From Gammaproteobacteria bacterium (GTDB lineage: Bacteria > Pseudomonadota > Gammaproteobacteria > JAPPPA01), in the NCBI GenBank assembly GCA_030425645.1, contig JAUHZK010000002.1, forward strand, positions 1 to 64,000: a DNA stretch of 64,000 bases, in the 5' to 3' direction. This document shows positions 30,542 to 40,414 of this stretch, in pieces. The notes under the pieces are model-generated. The model was not told the origin of the DNA and did no database searches. It saw only the letters and a list, made by a program, of their open reading frames with translations. The first letter of the stretch is position 1, and every line of letters starts with the position of its first letter. A program made the position numbers and the translations under genes.

Positions 30542-30985
30542 ATGATGTGGAAAGTTTATTTGTCTGGTGAAATTCACAGTGACTGGCGTCAGCAGATTCA
30601 ATCTGCGGCTGCAGACCTTAAGCTCCCAGTAACATTCAGTTCGGCCAATACTGATCACGAAAGCAGCGACGCTGCTGGCGACGTGCTTGGTGAGCAGCCT
30701 GTTGCTTTCTGGCGTGATCACCAATCTGCCAAAGTAAACGCTATACGCACCAAAACACTAATTGAGCAATGTGACTTAGCGGTGATTCGTTTCGGAGACA
30801 AATACAAACAATGGAATGCTGCCTTTGATGCTGGTCAATGCGCCGCCTTGGGCAAGCCTTATATCACCCTGCATGATGAAAATATTGTGCATCCTTTAAA
30901 GGAAGTTGACGGCGCAGCAATGGCTTGGGCGCAAACGCCACAGCAAGTGGTCGAAGTTTTGCGCTATGTCACGCTAGAGGACTAA
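30542..30985 (+). CDS. YtoQ family protein
   Basis: About 147 residues. It begins MMWKVYLSGEIHSDWRQQI, and later has FWRDHQSAKVNAIRTKTLIE, ADLAVIRFGDKYKQWNAAFDAG-like sequence (here CDLAVIRFGDKYKQW) and GKPYITLH. This is the YtoQ family, related to nucleoside 2-deoxyribosyltransferase-like folds, with no tested function that I know of. The ribosome binding site AAAGGA precedes tandem TTG-ATG-ATG codons; either ATG could be the start. Confidence 0.8.
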   Translation: MMWKVYLSGEIHSDWRQQIQSAAADLKLPVTFSSANTDHESSDAAGDVLGEQPVAFWRDHQSAKVNAIRTKTLIEQCDLAVIRFGDKYKQWNAAFDAGQCAALGKPYITLHDENIVHPLKEVDGAAMAWAQTPQQVVEVLRYVTLED

Positions 30986-31328
30986 GCCCCCTATTTCTCA
31001 GGCCTTTAAAAAACGACTAAATACGGTTTAAGCGGCGTTATTGGTTGCGCAAGCTTTACTGCTTCGTCTGTTGACGGCCAGGCTGTCTCAAAAAATCTTC
31101 GTTTTCGTCGCTGTGTAACCAGTTGTAGTTAGTTGGGGTCAAGGTTGGGCGCTGGTTCGCCTGTTTTGCGAATGCTGATAGTAATATTAAGTTATTGATA
31201 TTAAATGTTTTGTTGCAGTGCGTCGCGCAACTTTTTGGATAACCATCAAGCAGCTGTTGTGAATCGACGAACGGTTGTGAATTAATTTGATAACCCCCTA
31301 TTGCGGCCTCTAACAAGCTTTTCACATC

Positions 31329-31337
31329 TTATCCACA
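31329..31337 (+). promoter_or_regulatory. perfect DnaA box upstream of nrdA
   Basis: TTATCCACA, the consensus DnaA-binding nonamer. DnaA control of nrdAB is known in E. coli, so a regulatory role here is plausible; a single box is weak evidence alone. Confidence 0.6.
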
Positions 31338-31352
31338 GCTTAAATAACAGGC

Positions 31353-31368
31353 CCACTACATATAGTGC
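31353..31368 (+). promoter_or_regulatory. NrdR box candidate 1
   Basis: CCACTACATATAGTGC contains the palindrome CACTA-CATA-TAGTG, close to the NrdR consensus (ACACTATATATAGTGT-like). NrdR represses ribonucleotide reductase genes when dATP is high. Confidence 0.6.
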
Positions 31369-31414
31369 TTGCGTTGCTGTTTAGACCCCTTTATCTTGTG
31401 CCTTATTGAGCGCG

Positions 31415-31430
31415 ACCCAATATCTTGTGT
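31415..31430 (+). promoter_or_regulatory. NrdR box candidate 2
   Basis: ACCCAATATCTTGTGT has the CAATAT-TTGTG core of NrdR sites. A weaker related sequence (CCCTTTATCTTGTGCC) lies at 31387-31402. Confidence 0.5.
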
Positions 31431-31565
31431 CTACCAAGAATAATTAAACACAAGTTATGGGTGTGTCGATAACTAATGTCGACAACCGGGTTGAATAAGG
31501 CTTTCCCAAGCGCGCTGAAAATTAAAGCCAAGCCCTGCACCTTACTATTGCCACCCGGAGGCACC

Positions 31566-34454
31566 ATGGAATCACAAGTTAGCTCAGCTACAGACCCATC
31601 CATCACCGCCGCTGATATGCCTGAAGTATCAGCTGAAACCAATGCCCAAATTCAAGCTAACGAGCCTGGCCAGGTTCGTGTTATTCGTCGTAACGGCAAA
31701 ATCACCCCGTTTGACGCTAGCAAAATTGAAGTTGCCTTAACTAAAGCCTTTTTGGCGGTTGAAGGCGGCACTGCGGCGGCTAGCTCACGTGTACATGAAA
31801 CGGTTAAAGCCTTAAGCGCATCAGTTTCTAAAATGGTGACCCGCTCACTACCTGGTGGTAGTGGCACGGTACATATTGAAGATATTCAAGATGCGGTAGA
31901 GCTTGCGCTAATGCGTGCCGGCGAGCACAAAGTGGCTCGTGACTACGTTTTATACCGCGAGAGCCAAACCGCTAAACGTGCTGCTGAAGCACCGGCAGAA
32001 GAGAAAGCTGCAGCACCAGCGTTAAACGTAACGCTTAAGAACGGCAGCACTACTCCGCTAGATAGCGATCGTGTGACCTATCTGATTAATGAAGCTTGCG
32101 AAGGCCTGCAGGGCGTCGACGCTGAAAAAATCATTACCGACGTAATGCGTAACCTATACGACGGTATTACCGAAGACGAGCTAGCCCAAGCGATGGTGCT
32201 GTCGGCTCGCGCTTTGATTGAAGAAGAGCCTAACTACACTTATGCCTCTGCTCGTCTGCTACTGGATAGCGCGCGTACCGAAGCATTGACCTTCCTAGGC
32301 TGTGAAAAACACTCGGCCACTCAAGCAGAAATGTCTGAGTTGTATGCTGATTACTTTAAAGACTACCTCCAAGCAGGAATCAACTTTGAACTGATTGATT
32401 CCAAACTAGGCCAATACGACCTAGATCAGCTTGGTGCCGCGCTTGCTCCTGAGCGCGATCGCCAGTTCACCTACCTTGGCTTGCAAACGCTGTATGACCG
32501 GTACTTTATCCACAAAGAAGATACCCGTTTCGAATTACCGCAAGCCTTTTTTATGCGCGTAGCAATGGGGCTGGCGCTGAACGAAGTAGACCGCGAGGCT
32601 CGCGCCATTGAGTTCTACAACGTGTTGTCGAAGTTCGACTTCATGAGTTCAACGCCTACCCTATTTAACTCAGGCACCCTGCGCCCGCAGCTCTCGTCTT
32701 GCTACCTGACGACTGTGCCCGATGAACTAGAAGGCATCTACAACGCCATGCGCGACAACGCTTTGTTGTCTAAATTCGCTGGCGGCCTAGGCAATGACTG
32801 GACCCGTGTACGCTCAATGGGCGCCTACATTAAAGGCACCAACGGCAAATCACAGGGCGTGGTTCCATTCCTAAAAGTGGCTAACGACACCGCCGTAGCG
32901 GTTAACCAAGGCGGCAAGCGTAAAGGCGCGGTTTGCTCTTACCTGGAAACCTGGCACTTGGATATTGAAGAGTACCTAGACCTACGTAAGAACACCGGTG
33001 ACGAGCGCCGCCGTACGCACGACATGAACACCGCGAACTGGATTCCAGACCTGTTCTTGCAGCGTGTACATGAAGACAAAGAATGGACGCTATTCTCTCC
33101 TGCTGATGCTCCAATGCTGCACGACCTATGTGGCCAAGAGTTCAAAGCTGCTTATGAAGAATGCGAAGCCAAAGCTGAGCGTGGCGAGATCAAACTGTTC
33201 AAGAAGATCTCTGCCGTACAGCTATGGCGCAAAATGCTGGGCATGTTGTTCGAGACTGGCCACCCATGGATGACGTTTAAGGATCCATGCAACCTCCGCA
33301 GTCCACAACAGCACGCCGGTGTGGTTCACAGTTCAAACCTTTGCACTGAGATCACACTTAATACTTCGGACAAAGAAATCGCCGTGTGTAACCTCGGCTC
33401 GGTCAACTTGCCCCAGCATATTGATTCCGAAGGCAATCTCGACACCAACAAGCTAGAGCAAACCATTAACGTGGCCATGCGCATGCTGGATAACGTGATC
33501 GACATTAACTACTACAGCGTGCCGCAAGCACGTCGTTCTAACCTACGTCACCGCCCGGTTGGCCTGGGCATCATGGGCTTCCAAGATGCGCTGTATAAGC
33601 AACGTATTGCTTATGATTCAGAAGCTGCGGTTGAGTTTGCCGATGTGGCTCAAGAGCATGTTAGCTACTACGCCATTAAAGCCTCTACCGACTTGGCTGA
33701 TGAGCGTGGCGCTTACGACACCTTTAAAGGTTCACTATGGGATCAAGGCATCCTGCCTTACGACTCGCTGAACATTCTTGACGAAAACCGTGGTGGCTAC
33801 CTAGACGTAGACCGCACGATCCGTTTGGATTGGGATACCTTGCGCCAGCGTGTACAAACTGTGGGCATGCGTAACAGCAACACCATGGCGATTGCACCGA
33901 CTGCAACCATTGCCAATATCACCGGTGTGTCACAGTCAATTGAGCCGACTTACCAAAACCTATACGTGAAATCGAACCTATCGGGCGAGTTCACCGTGGT
34001 TAACCCGCATCTAGTACACGATCTGAAAGACCGTGGCCTATGGGATCCAGTCATGGCGCACGACCTGAAGTACTACGACGGTTCTGTACAGCCTATCGAC
34101 CGTGTGCCAGAAGACATCAAAGCACTCTACAAATGTGCCTTTGAAATCGACGCTAGCTGGTTGGTAGAAGCCGGTTCACGCCGCCAAAAATGGATTGACC
34201 AGGCTCAATCTTTGAACCTGTACCTAGCGCAAGCTAACGGTCCTAAATTGGATCAGCTATACAAATTGGCTTGGACTAAAGGCCTAAAAACCACTTACTA
34301 CCTCCGCACCATGGGAGCGACTCATGCAGAGAAAAGTACGATCAGCGACAGCAAACTTAATGCCGTCCAAGGTTCGCCAGCGCCGCAACCAGTGGGTAGC
34401 GCAGCGCCAAAAGCCTGCTCGCTTGACGACCCAGACTGCGAAGCCTGCCAGTAG
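31566..34454 (+). CDS. nrdA: class Ia ribonucleoside-diphosphate reductase, alpha subunit
   Basis: About 962 residues. It reduces NDPs to dNDPs with NrdB. The N-terminus carries two ATP-cone domains, one from VRVIRRNGKITPFDASKIEV and one from VTLKNGSTTPLDSDRVTYLI; E. coli has one, whereas the Pseudomonas aeruginosa enzyme also has two. Catalytic elements are SSCYLTTVPD, NLCTEITLN and NSNTMAIAPTATI. The C-terminal redox pair is DCEACQ. I chose the ATG at 31566 after CCCGGAGGCACC; a longer frame would add 30 unlikely residues. A GGGAAGG/CCTTCCC hairpin lies before nrdB. Confidence 0.96.
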   Translation: MESQVSSATDPSITAADMPEVSAETNAQIQANEPGQVRVIRRNGKITPFDASKIEVALTKAFLAVEGGTAAASSRVHETVKALSASVSKMVTRSLPGGSGTVHIEDIQDAVELALMRAGEHKVARDYVLYRESQTAKRAAEAPAEEKAAAPALNVTLKNGSTTPLDSDRVTYLINEACEGLQGVDAEKIITDVMRNLYDGITEDELAQAMVLSARALIEEEPNYTYASARLLLDSARTEALTFLGCEKHSATQAEMSELYADYFKDYLQAGINFELIDSKLGQYDLDQLGAALAPERDRQFTYLGLQTLYDRYFIHKEDTRFELPQAFFMRVAMGLALNEVDREARAIEFYNVLSKFDFMSSTPTLFNSGTLRPQLSSCYLTTVPDELEGIYNAMRDNALLSKFAGGLGNDWTRVRSMGAYIKGTNGKSQGVVPFLKVANDTAVAVNQGGKRKGAVCSYLETWHLDIEEYLDLRKNTGDERRRTHDMNTANWIPDLFLQRVHEDKEWTLFSPADAPMLHDLCGQEFKAAYEECEAKAERGEIKLFKKISAVQLWRKMLGMLFETGHPWMTFKDPCNLRSPQQHAGVVHSSNLCTEITLNTSDKEIAVCNLGSVNLPQHIDSEGNLDTNKLEQTINVAMRMLDNVIDINYYSVPQARRSNLRHRPVGLGIMGFQDALYKQRIAYDSEAAVEFADVAQEHVSYYAIKASTDLADERGAYDTFKGSLWDQGILPYDSLNILDENRGGYLDVDRTIRLDWDTLRQRVQTVGMRNSNTMAIAPTATIANITGVSQSIEPTYQNLYVKSNLSGEFTVVNPHLVHDLKDRGLWDPVMAHDLKYYDGSVQPIDRVPEDIKALYKCAFEIDASWLVEAGSRRQKWIDQAQSLNLYLAQANGPKLDQLYKLAWTKGLKTTYYLRTMGATHAEKSTISDSKLNAVQGSPAPQPVGSAAPKACSLDDPDCEACQ

Positions 34455-34526
34455 TAAGTAACCGCACATTATCAAGCCAAGGGAAGGTGTCCCCTTCCCT
34501 AGCTAGCAACGACTATAGAGATAAAG

Positions 34527-35696
34527 ATGATGCTTGATTGGAACGAAGAAAAAGCCGCCAAAACAACGGCCTTAAACCCAGAAGGTGAAGCCCACCCTAA
34601 CCCTATCTTGACCGCGCCAGAAACTAGCGCCGACAGCCAAGGTGCTGCTACCGGTCTTGAAGACGTAGAAATGGGCGCGTCACGCATTCGCGTAGACGAC
34701 AAGAAAATCATTAACTGCCACGCTGACCTAAACCAGCTAGTACCGTTTAAGTACAAATGGGCTTGGGAAAAGTATCTAGACGGTTGTGCTAACCACTGGA
34801 TGCCGAATGAAATCAACATGGCCAAAGACGTTGCCACGTGGAAAGATCCCAATGGTCTAACCGACGACGAGCGCGACATCATCAAACGCTCTTTAGGTTT
34901 CTTCTCTACCGCTGACTCATTGGTAGCGAACAACTTGGTATTGGCGGTATACCGTCACCTAACCAACCCAGAGTGCCGCCAGTACCTATTGCGCCAGGCC
35001 TTCGAAGAAGCGCTGCACACCCACGCTTACCAGTACTGCATTGAGTCACTAGGCTTGGATGAAGCTGAAGTATTCAATATGTACCGTGAAATCCCATCGA
35101 TTCACGACAAAGCCGCTTGGGCGCTGCCATACACCCAGTCACTAGCTGACCCTAACTTCCAAACCGGTTCAGTAGAAGACAACCAGCGCTTCTTGCGTGA
35201 CATGATCGCCTTCTACGTGGTTTTCGAAGGCATCTTCTTCTACGTGGGCTTTGTACAGCTGCTGAGCTTTGGCCGTCGTAACAAGATGACCGGTATCTCT
35301 GAGCAGATCCAATACATCATGCGCGACGAGTCTATGCACATGAACTTTGGTATCGACGTGATCAACCAGATCAAAATCGAAAACCCAGGCACATGGACTG
35401 ACGAGTTCCAAGAAGAAATCGCACAGATGATTCGTGAAGCTACCGAGCTAGAAATTCGTTACGCCCACGACACCATGCCTCGCGGCGTGTTGGGTCTAAA
35501 CGCCAACATGTTTAACGAATACCTGAAATTTATTGCTAACCGTCGCTGTCAGCAAATTGGCATTGCCGAGCAATACCCAGGTGCCACCAACCCGTTCCCG
35601 TGGATGTCAGAAATGATGGACTTGAAGAAAGAGAAAAACTTCTTCGAAACCCGCGTGATCGAATACCAAGCCGGCGGCACGCTAAGCTGGGACTAG
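34527..35696 (+). CDS. nrdB: class Ia ribonucleoside-diphosphate reductase, beta subunit
   Basis: A 389-residue ferritin-like subunit that houses the diiron-tyrosyl radical cofactor. The helix [19 protein letters not shown] contains Glu and His ligands and the radical tyrosine in the E. coli spacing (E-x2-H-x3-Y), and [10 protein letters not shown] gives further ligands. The extended N-terminus (about 60 residues) is longer than in E. coli. The ATG is doubled (34527 or 34530). It lies 72 bases after nrdA and ends before a terminator. Confidence 0.96.
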   Translation: MMLDWNEEKAAKTTALNPEGEAHPNPILTAPETSADSQGAATGLEDVEMGASRIRVDDKKIINCHADLNQLVPFKYKWAWEKYLDGCANHWMPNEINMAKDVATWKDPNGLTDDERDIIKRSLGFFSTADSLVANNLVLAVYRHLTNPECRQYLLRQAFEEALHTHAYQYCIESLGLDEAEVFNMYREIPSIHDKAAWALPYTQSLADPNFQTGSVEDNQRFLRDMIAFYVVFEGIFFYVGFVQLLSFGRRNKMTGISEQIQYIMRDESMHMNFGIDVINQIKIENPGTWTDEFQEEIAQMIREATELEIRYAHDTMPRGVLGLNANMFNEYLKFIANRRCQQIGIAEQYPGATNPFPWMSEMMDLKKEKNFFETRVIEYQAGGTLSWD

Positions 35697-35724
35697 TTGG
35701 TATAAGCGGTTACATCACGCTTAG

Positions 35725-35752
35725 AAAAGGGCTGCCAATGGCAGCCCTTTTT
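35725..35752 (+). terminator. Rho-independent terminator after nrdB
   Basis: AAAAGGGCTGCC, loop AAT, GGCAGCCCTTTTT. Confidence 0.88.
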
Positions 35753-35778
35753 ATTCATGACCAGTAAGTGACAAACTC

Positions 35779-36198
35779 TTACCGCTTATATGCCTCGTAT
35801 TCGACCCCAGGGTAATGGCCTACTACCGTAATGTAGCGGAAGTAACTCTCAGTAAGTTCAAGTATGCGATAGACCTTGACGACCGGAGCAATGGCTACAC
35901 CGTCGTCTTCCAAGTAGGTAATGGTTTCAAATTCGCCGTCACAATCTCGCCTGCCGCTGTTGTTACTCAATATGTCGGTTTCGGTGCCATCTAGAAATGA
36001 ATATTTGAAATGGCAACTGGTCTCGTGACTAGAGTTTTCACAACTAAATGCTGAGTAGTATCCCTCTTCATAGTTGTACACTTCCCCTGTCCAAGTGCCC
36101 TCGAGCAGAGAGCAATCGTGACCGCCACCAAGCACTGTCAGCGGGACTAGTAGAAAACCTAACCCAGTAATTGTCTTTCTATATATGTGCATGGACAT
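35779..36198 (-). CDS. hypothetical secreted protein
   Basis: A 139-residue protein with a signal peptide (TGLGFLLVPLTVLGGGH). The mature part has four or more cysteines (CSLLEGTWTG, FSCENSSHETSCHF, GRRDCDGEF), likely paired in the periplasm, and the start LLEGTWTGEVYNYE resembles small lipocalin-like or META-like folds, though I cannot assign a family. It reads leftward toward the nrdB terminator. Confidence 0.6.
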   Translation of the reverse strand: MSMHIYRKTITGLGFLLVPLTVLGGGHDCSLLEGTWTGEVYNYEEGYYSAFSCENSSHETSCHFKYSFLDGTETDILSNNSGRRDCDGEFETITYLEDDGVAIAPVVKVYRILELTESYFRYITVVGHYPGVEYEAYKR

Positions 36199-36213
36199 TC
36201 TTTTCGTTTAGTT

Positions 36214-36555
36214 TTATTCAAAGCTAGCAAACGACGGATATAGTGTCCAGAAATTGACCGCCCTGAGCATGTCGCCCAAATGACTACCGTTTTTGCTTGG
36301 CTGCTTAGGAGCTAAGCGCATTTCCTTCGGCAAAGAGGATGCCGCGGAGTTGTTGAGTGTGTCTGTTAATCCTTCAGGCACCCCGCCATGTATGGCGATT
36401 ACGATCTCACCCGGTGCGCTCTGTGCTAACCGGTAGTTCGGTGTTTTGTTAGTCATTGCTTTGTCTGCTATACCTAGCAAAGGAGACGGGTTCGCTGCTT
36501 TGCTTTGAAAAGTGGAGTAAAGAGAAATGGCATCAATATAAGAAGACGCTTGCAT
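36214..36555 (-). CDS. possible small protein, doubtful
   Basis: A 113-codon open frame divergent from the GGDEF/EAL gene, its start codon overlapping that gene's start. It has no ribosome binding site that I can see and no family match; the central part (APGEIVIAIHGGVPEGLTDT) looks protein-like, which is why it is listed. The alternative is that these 340 bases are only the control region of the neighbouring gene. Confidence 0.3.
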   Translation of the reverse strand: MQASSYIDAISLYSTFQSKAANPSPLLGIADKAMTNKTPNYRLAQSAPGEIVIAIHGGVPEGLTDTLNNSAASSLPKEMRLAPKQPSKNGSHLGDMLRAVNFWTLYPSFASFE

Positions 36556-39235
36556 GAAACAACTGATATCAACGCTTCAATTTAAGTTGACGTTGGGATA
36601 CAGCATTATTCTGCTGGCTATGGTGGTTGCGTTGTCGTTCGCTATTCAGAACCGCCTAGAAGATCTGCTAGAGAAACAAACATTGGAGGCGGTGGAGTCT
36701 AAAGGCGCGGCTATTGTTGCTGAGTTGCAACGGCGTCAAACGCTGGTGCATACCTTGACGCAGTCTCTCGCAAGTTTTGCCAAAACAACAAATGGCGATA
36801 CTGCGCTCATTAGCAAGGGTTTCCCAAAAATCGTCAATTTATCTGGTTCAGAACGGTTTATCGCCGGCGGCGGTTATTGGCCTGAGCCCTATGTGCTTGA
36901 TCCGCTTAAAGAGCGAGCAAGTCTATTTTGGGGCCGTGATGCGGATGGCAAGTTAACGTTTTACGATGACTACAACGTAAGCAGCGGCCCTGGCTACCAC
37001 AATGAAGAGTGGTACGTGCCTGCCCAGTATTTGCAAGATGGGCGCTGCTATTGGTCGCAGTCCTATACGGATACTTACTCGGGGCAGCCAATGGTGACCT
37101 GTACGGTCGCCGTCCGTTCAGAGGGAGCATTCGTCGGTGCGGCGACAGTGGATTTGCGCTTAGAAGGATTAGAAGAGTTTATTGAGAATCTGACGCAAGG
37201 TTCTGATAGTTATGCCTTCTTGGTGGATCAGCATAATCGATTTATTACCTACCCTCGTAGCGAACTGATTCGCGATGACGCCGGTGGGCGTTTAACCAGC
37301 AAGCAGTTGGGTCAATTAAATAACGACTTTGCGTCATTGGCAGATAGCTTGGCGACCCTTAGAGAGCGGCAAACTGCGGCCTCGCGAGCCTTAGTAGAAG
37401 AGGCGCAGGTGCTCGCGACGAAGCTTGAGGCGGCGAGTTACCAGGTGGATTCTAGCCAAGCAGAGATGATGGCAACTGCCCTGCTCGGTATTAACGAGAG
37501 CGTTTCTGGCAACTCCTTGGCTGAGTTAACTTTAGATCAAGACTTGGTCTTCAATGAGTCCGTAACGGCCCATGTGTTCCATGTGCCAGAGGCTTATTGG
37601 AAGGTGGTTGTTGTCACGAAGAATAGCCCGCTGTTTCAGGCTGTAGGGGCTTTTATTGCCAACACTTTGTGGGTCACCCTGTTACCGCTGCTGACTATTA
37701 TGGTGCTGGCCTTCTTGCTGATGCGTTATGTGCTTATTCGGCCATTGCGGGCTATCACTAAGGTTTTGAAAGCTTCAGCTAAGGATAGCCATTCACATCG
37801 GATGCGGTTGGATGAGAGCCGTGCAGATGAGCTAGGCCAATTGGCATATTGGTATAACCGTAAAACCGAAGAGCTTTCTGAAACGCTGCGTAAGCTGTCT
37901 TCGGTGAACAGCGAGCTAACTCATGAGGCTAATTTTGACTATCTCACGGGACTAACTAGTCGGCGTCAGTTTGAGCGCCGCTTACAGCAGCTTATTGATA
38001 CTAAAAAGTGGAACGGCTGCGCCCTGCTCTATTTGGATTTGGATCAATTCAAGGTGATTAACGACACCTGCGGACATTTAGCGGGTGACCAGCTGCTGAT
38101 TAAAGTGGCCAAGTGCTTAAGTTTATATGTCCGGCCTGATGATTTGATAGCGCGCATTGGAGGTGATGAGTTCGCCTTCGTTTTGCATGACGTAAAGCAT
38201 AAGCAAACTGGCGACTATGCCGAAACCATTATCAAGGCTGTGGGCGATCTTCAATTTGACTGGGCGGGCAAATCGTTTCCGGTGACCTGCAGTATTGGCA
38301 TTGTGCACCTTGCGGATGTCGATAAAGACGCTGTAACCGCCATGCGATATGTCGACAACGCTTGCTATACAGCCAAGGATGCGGGCCGCAACGGTTGGTA
38401 TATGTATGCGCCAGATACTGGGGTAATTGAGAAAAGAGAAGGAGAAATGAACTGGCTGGCGCAAATCAATGAGGCTTTAGAGCAGGACCTGTTTTTTGCA
38501 GTGTTTCAACCGATTTGGCCAACCAGTGACAAACGGGACAAGTTGCCGGGTGTTGAGGCCTTAATACGGCTGAGAAAGCCCGATGGCTCCATAGTACCGC
38601 CTGGCGCGTTCATGCCAGCGGCAGAACGTTACGGTGCGGTTGCGAATGTTGATCGTTGGATGATTAATCACACCATGCAACGGCTGGCTTCGCAGCCTAA
38701 GTTGTTAGACTCGTTACGGTTCTGTTCAATCAATCTGTCGGCTTCGTTTATTTGTCAGGCAGATATGCTCTCCACTATTCAGCAGCTGTTGGCGCGTTAT
38801 CAATTGCCACCAGAAAAAATATGTTTTGAGATTACCGAAAATCAATTGATGACCAATCTGGACCAAGCCAAAAAGGGTTTGGAAGCGTTACGTCAACTGG
38901 GTTGCCAAGTGGCTTTGGATGATTTCGGTACCGGAATGTCTTCTTATAGTTATCTGCGTGAACTACCGATCGACCACATTAAGATAGACGGCTACTTTGT
39001 GAAAAATATTACAGAAGACGAAGTGCAAAAAGCCTTTATCAAATCTATTTGCGACATCAGCAACCTAATGGGGCTAGAAACCATTGGTGAGTTTGTTGAA
39101 ACAGATGATATTTACATGATGTTAAGAGAAATCGGCGTTACCTATGCTCAAGGCTTCGGCATTTCCGCCCCGCTGGAGCTGGAGGCGCTGGTAGCCTTCT
39201 TGGCGTCTAATGAGCTAGACCGTTTGCGTGCTTAA
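36554..39235 (+). CDS. Cache-HAMP-GGDEF-EAL membrane signalling protein
   Basis: An 893-residue cyclic-di-GMP enzyme. One helix near residues 13-30, a periplasmic double Cache sensor (about 35-350, with FWGRDADGKLTFYDDYN), a second helix near 372-395 and a HAMP region precede the catalytic domains. The GGDEF motif is intact (RIGGDEFAF, near 535), with a product-inhibition RxxD site (RPDD) five residues before it. The EAL motif (GVEALIRL, near 666), DDFGTGMSSYSYL and IGEFVE are also intact, so both synthesis and hydrolysis are possible. The sensed ligand is unknown. Confidence 0.93.
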   Translation: MKQLISTLQFKLTLGYSIILLAMVVALSFAIQNRLEDLLEKQTLEAVESKGAAIVAELQRRQTLVHTLTQSLASFAKTTNGDTALISKGFPKIVNLSGSERFIAGGGYWPEPYVLDPLKERASLFWGRDADGKLTFYDDYNVSSGPGYHNEEWYVPAQYLQDGRCYWSQSYTDTYSGQPMVTCTVAVRSEGAFVGAATVDLRLEGLEEFIENLTQGSDSYAFLVDQHNRFITYPRSELIRDDAGGRLTSKQLGQLNNDFASLADSLATLRERQTAASRALVEEAQVLATKLEAASYQVDSSQAEMMATALLGINESVSGNSLAELTLDQDLVFNESVTAHVFHVPEAYWKVVVVTKNSPLFQAVGAFIANTLWVTLLPLLTIMVLAFLLMRYVLIRPLRAITKVLKASAKDSHSHRMRLDESRADELGQLAYWYNRKTEELSETLRKLSSVNSELTHEANFDYLTGLTSRRQFERRLQQLIDTKKWNGCALLYLDLDQFKVINDTCGHLAGDQLLIKVAKCLSLYVRPDDLIARIGGDEFAFVLHDVKHKQTGDYAETIIKAVGDLQFDWAGKSFPVTCSIGIVHLADVDKDAVTAMRYVDNACYTAKDAGRNGWYMYAPDTGVIEKREGEMNWLAQINEALEQDLFFAVFQPIWPTSDKRDKLPGVEALIRLRKPDGSIVPPGAFMPAAERYGAVANVDRWMINHTMQRLASQPKLLDSLRFCSINLSASFICQADMLSTIQQLLARYQLPPEKICFEITENQLMTNLDQAKKGLEALRQLGCQVALDDFGTGMSSYSYLRELPIDHIKIDGYFVKNITEDEVQKAFIKSICDISNLMGLETIGEFVETDDIYMMLREIGVTYAQGFGISAPLELEALVAFLASNELDRLRA

Positions 39236-39238
39236 GCG

Positions 39239-39922
39239 TTAAAACAAAGCCGGCGCTTCAAAGCTAACGGTAAGTTGGCTGGAAGGATGGGTGACGCTAA
39301 TCCGTTCTGCATGCAGAAAAAGTCTCTCGCCAGCGTAGCAAACGCGGTCGCCAGCATACATATCGCAACCAATAATGGCATGCCCTATCGACGCCATATG
39401 CAGCCGCAACTGGTGCGTACGGCCGGTATGCGGCAGCAGTTGCACTCGGCTACGGTTATTTTCGATATCCCGTTGTAAGACCTTATATTCTGTTTTTGAT
39501 GGTTTGCCGCTTTCAAAGCAAACTTTCTGCATTGGCCGTTTCGGCCAGTCGACGGTGAGCGGTAGCTCAATTACGCCGTGGTCTTGTTCAACAAGGCCAT
39601 CCACTAGGGCGATATAGTGTTTTTCCACTTCTCGGCGCTCAAATAACCGCCCTAGTTTGGCGGCGGCCTCTTTGGTGAGGGCGACCACCATCACGCCGGA
39701 CGTGTCTAAATCTAAACGGTGCACCAAATACGGCGTAGCGTAACTATCCTTCAAGCGGGTTAGCAGGCTATCTTGGTTGAATTTATGTTTGCCTGGCTGT
39801 GATAACAAGCCTGCCGGTTTATTCACTACCACCATATGCTCGTCTTCGTATATGCACAGATAGTCGGCTTTGCAGGGTGGCACTATATGGGGTTTACGTT
39901 GATAGCGAATCGGCGTTTGCAT
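39239..39922 (-). CDS. rluA: RluA-family pseudouridine synthase
   Basis: About 227 residues. The catalytic motif HRLDLDTSGVMV has the nucleophilic aspartate; VNKPAGLLSQPGKH and LLPHTGRTHQLRLHMASIGH are family blocks. Size and the ending RLFLHAERISVTHP resemble RluA, which modifies tRNA U32 and 23S rRNA U746, rather than RluC/RluD, which carry an S4 domain. The start MQTPIRYQRKP is preferred to an ATG seven codons upstream. It is convergent with the GGDEF/EAL gene with three bases between them. Confidence 0.85.
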   Translation of the reverse strand: MQTPIRYQRKPHIVPPCKADYLCIYEDEHMVVVNKPAGLLSQPGKHKFNQDSLLTRLKDSYATPYLVHRLDLDTSGVMVVALTKEAAAKLGRLFERREVEKHYIALVDGLVEQDHGVIELPLTVDWPKRPMQKVCFESGKPSKTEYKVLQRDIENNRSRVQLLPHTGRTHQLRLHMASIGHAIIGCDMYAGDRVCYAGERLFLHAERISVTHPSSQLTVSFEAPALF

Positions 39923-39972
39923 AGGCGCATTATAAGCGCGCAAGATATGGCGATAACGATAAGGAACCAGCT

Positions 39973-40398
39973 ATGTTGAACAAGCAATTGATGTTTTCCG
40001 GCGCCCTGCTCTTTCTGTTGGGGTTATTGGAAGGTGTGGTGATTCCCTACTTCACTAATACCCGTATGGGCTTGTCGGCGCATTTGGCAGCAGTACAAAG
40101 CGCTATGGCCTTAATGGTGTTTGGCGCCATCTGGAACTATGTCAGCCTTAGTGATGGCTTGGCTAAATTAGCGGCGTGGGCCTCTATTTTTAGTATGTAT
40201 GTGGTTTGGCTAGGTTTAACGCTAGCGGGCATTTTAGGCACCAGCAAAGCCACGCCAATTGCGGGCGCTGGTTTTCAGGGTTCCGCCAGCGCCGAGTTGC
40301 TGACTGAGACGATTATTACCATCGGCGCTGGTGCAGGTGTGATTGGAGCGGCTTTAATTGTCTGGGGTTTGTGGAATAACTTGCGAGCAGAGGCTTGA
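39973..40398 (+). CDS. hydroxylaminobenzene mutase-like membrane protein
   Basis: A 141-residue protein with four membrane helices, starting LNKQLMFSGALLFLLGLLEG and continuing VIPYFTNTRMGLSAHLAAVQ, the pattern of HabA/HabB mutases, which convert hydroxylaminobenzene to 2-aminophenol. Many genomes carry such homologues with no known nitroaromatic degradation, so the activity is uncertain. It is closely followed by the Bax-like gene. Confidence 0.75.
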   Translation: MLNKQLMFSGALLFLLGLLEGVVIPYFTNTRMGLSAHLAAVQSAMALMVFGAIWNYVSLSDGLAKLAAWASIFSMYVVWLGLTLAGILGTSKATPIAGAGFQGSASAELLTETIITIGAGAGVIGAALIVWGLWNNLRAEA

Positions 40399-40414
40399 GG
40401 TCTTGCTAAGGCTA

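Larger units (their letters stand above)
30986..31565 (+). promoter_or_regulatory. nrdAB upstream control region
   Basis: A 580-base stretch with no convincing gene. It contains a DnaA box and two palindromes of the NrdR type, listed separately, close upstream of nrdA. An antisense open frame at 31056-31325 has no ribosome binding site or family and is ignored. Confidence 0.6.

Noticed and set aside
31056-31325. Antisense 89-codon reading frame upstream of nrdA
   Set aside because: No ribosome binding site, no family resemblance, and it overlaps the nrdA control region.
39973-40398. Nitroaromatic degradation cluster
   Set aside because: The mutase-like gene is not accompanied by other degradation genes; the nitroreductase is 35 kb away and of a generic type.
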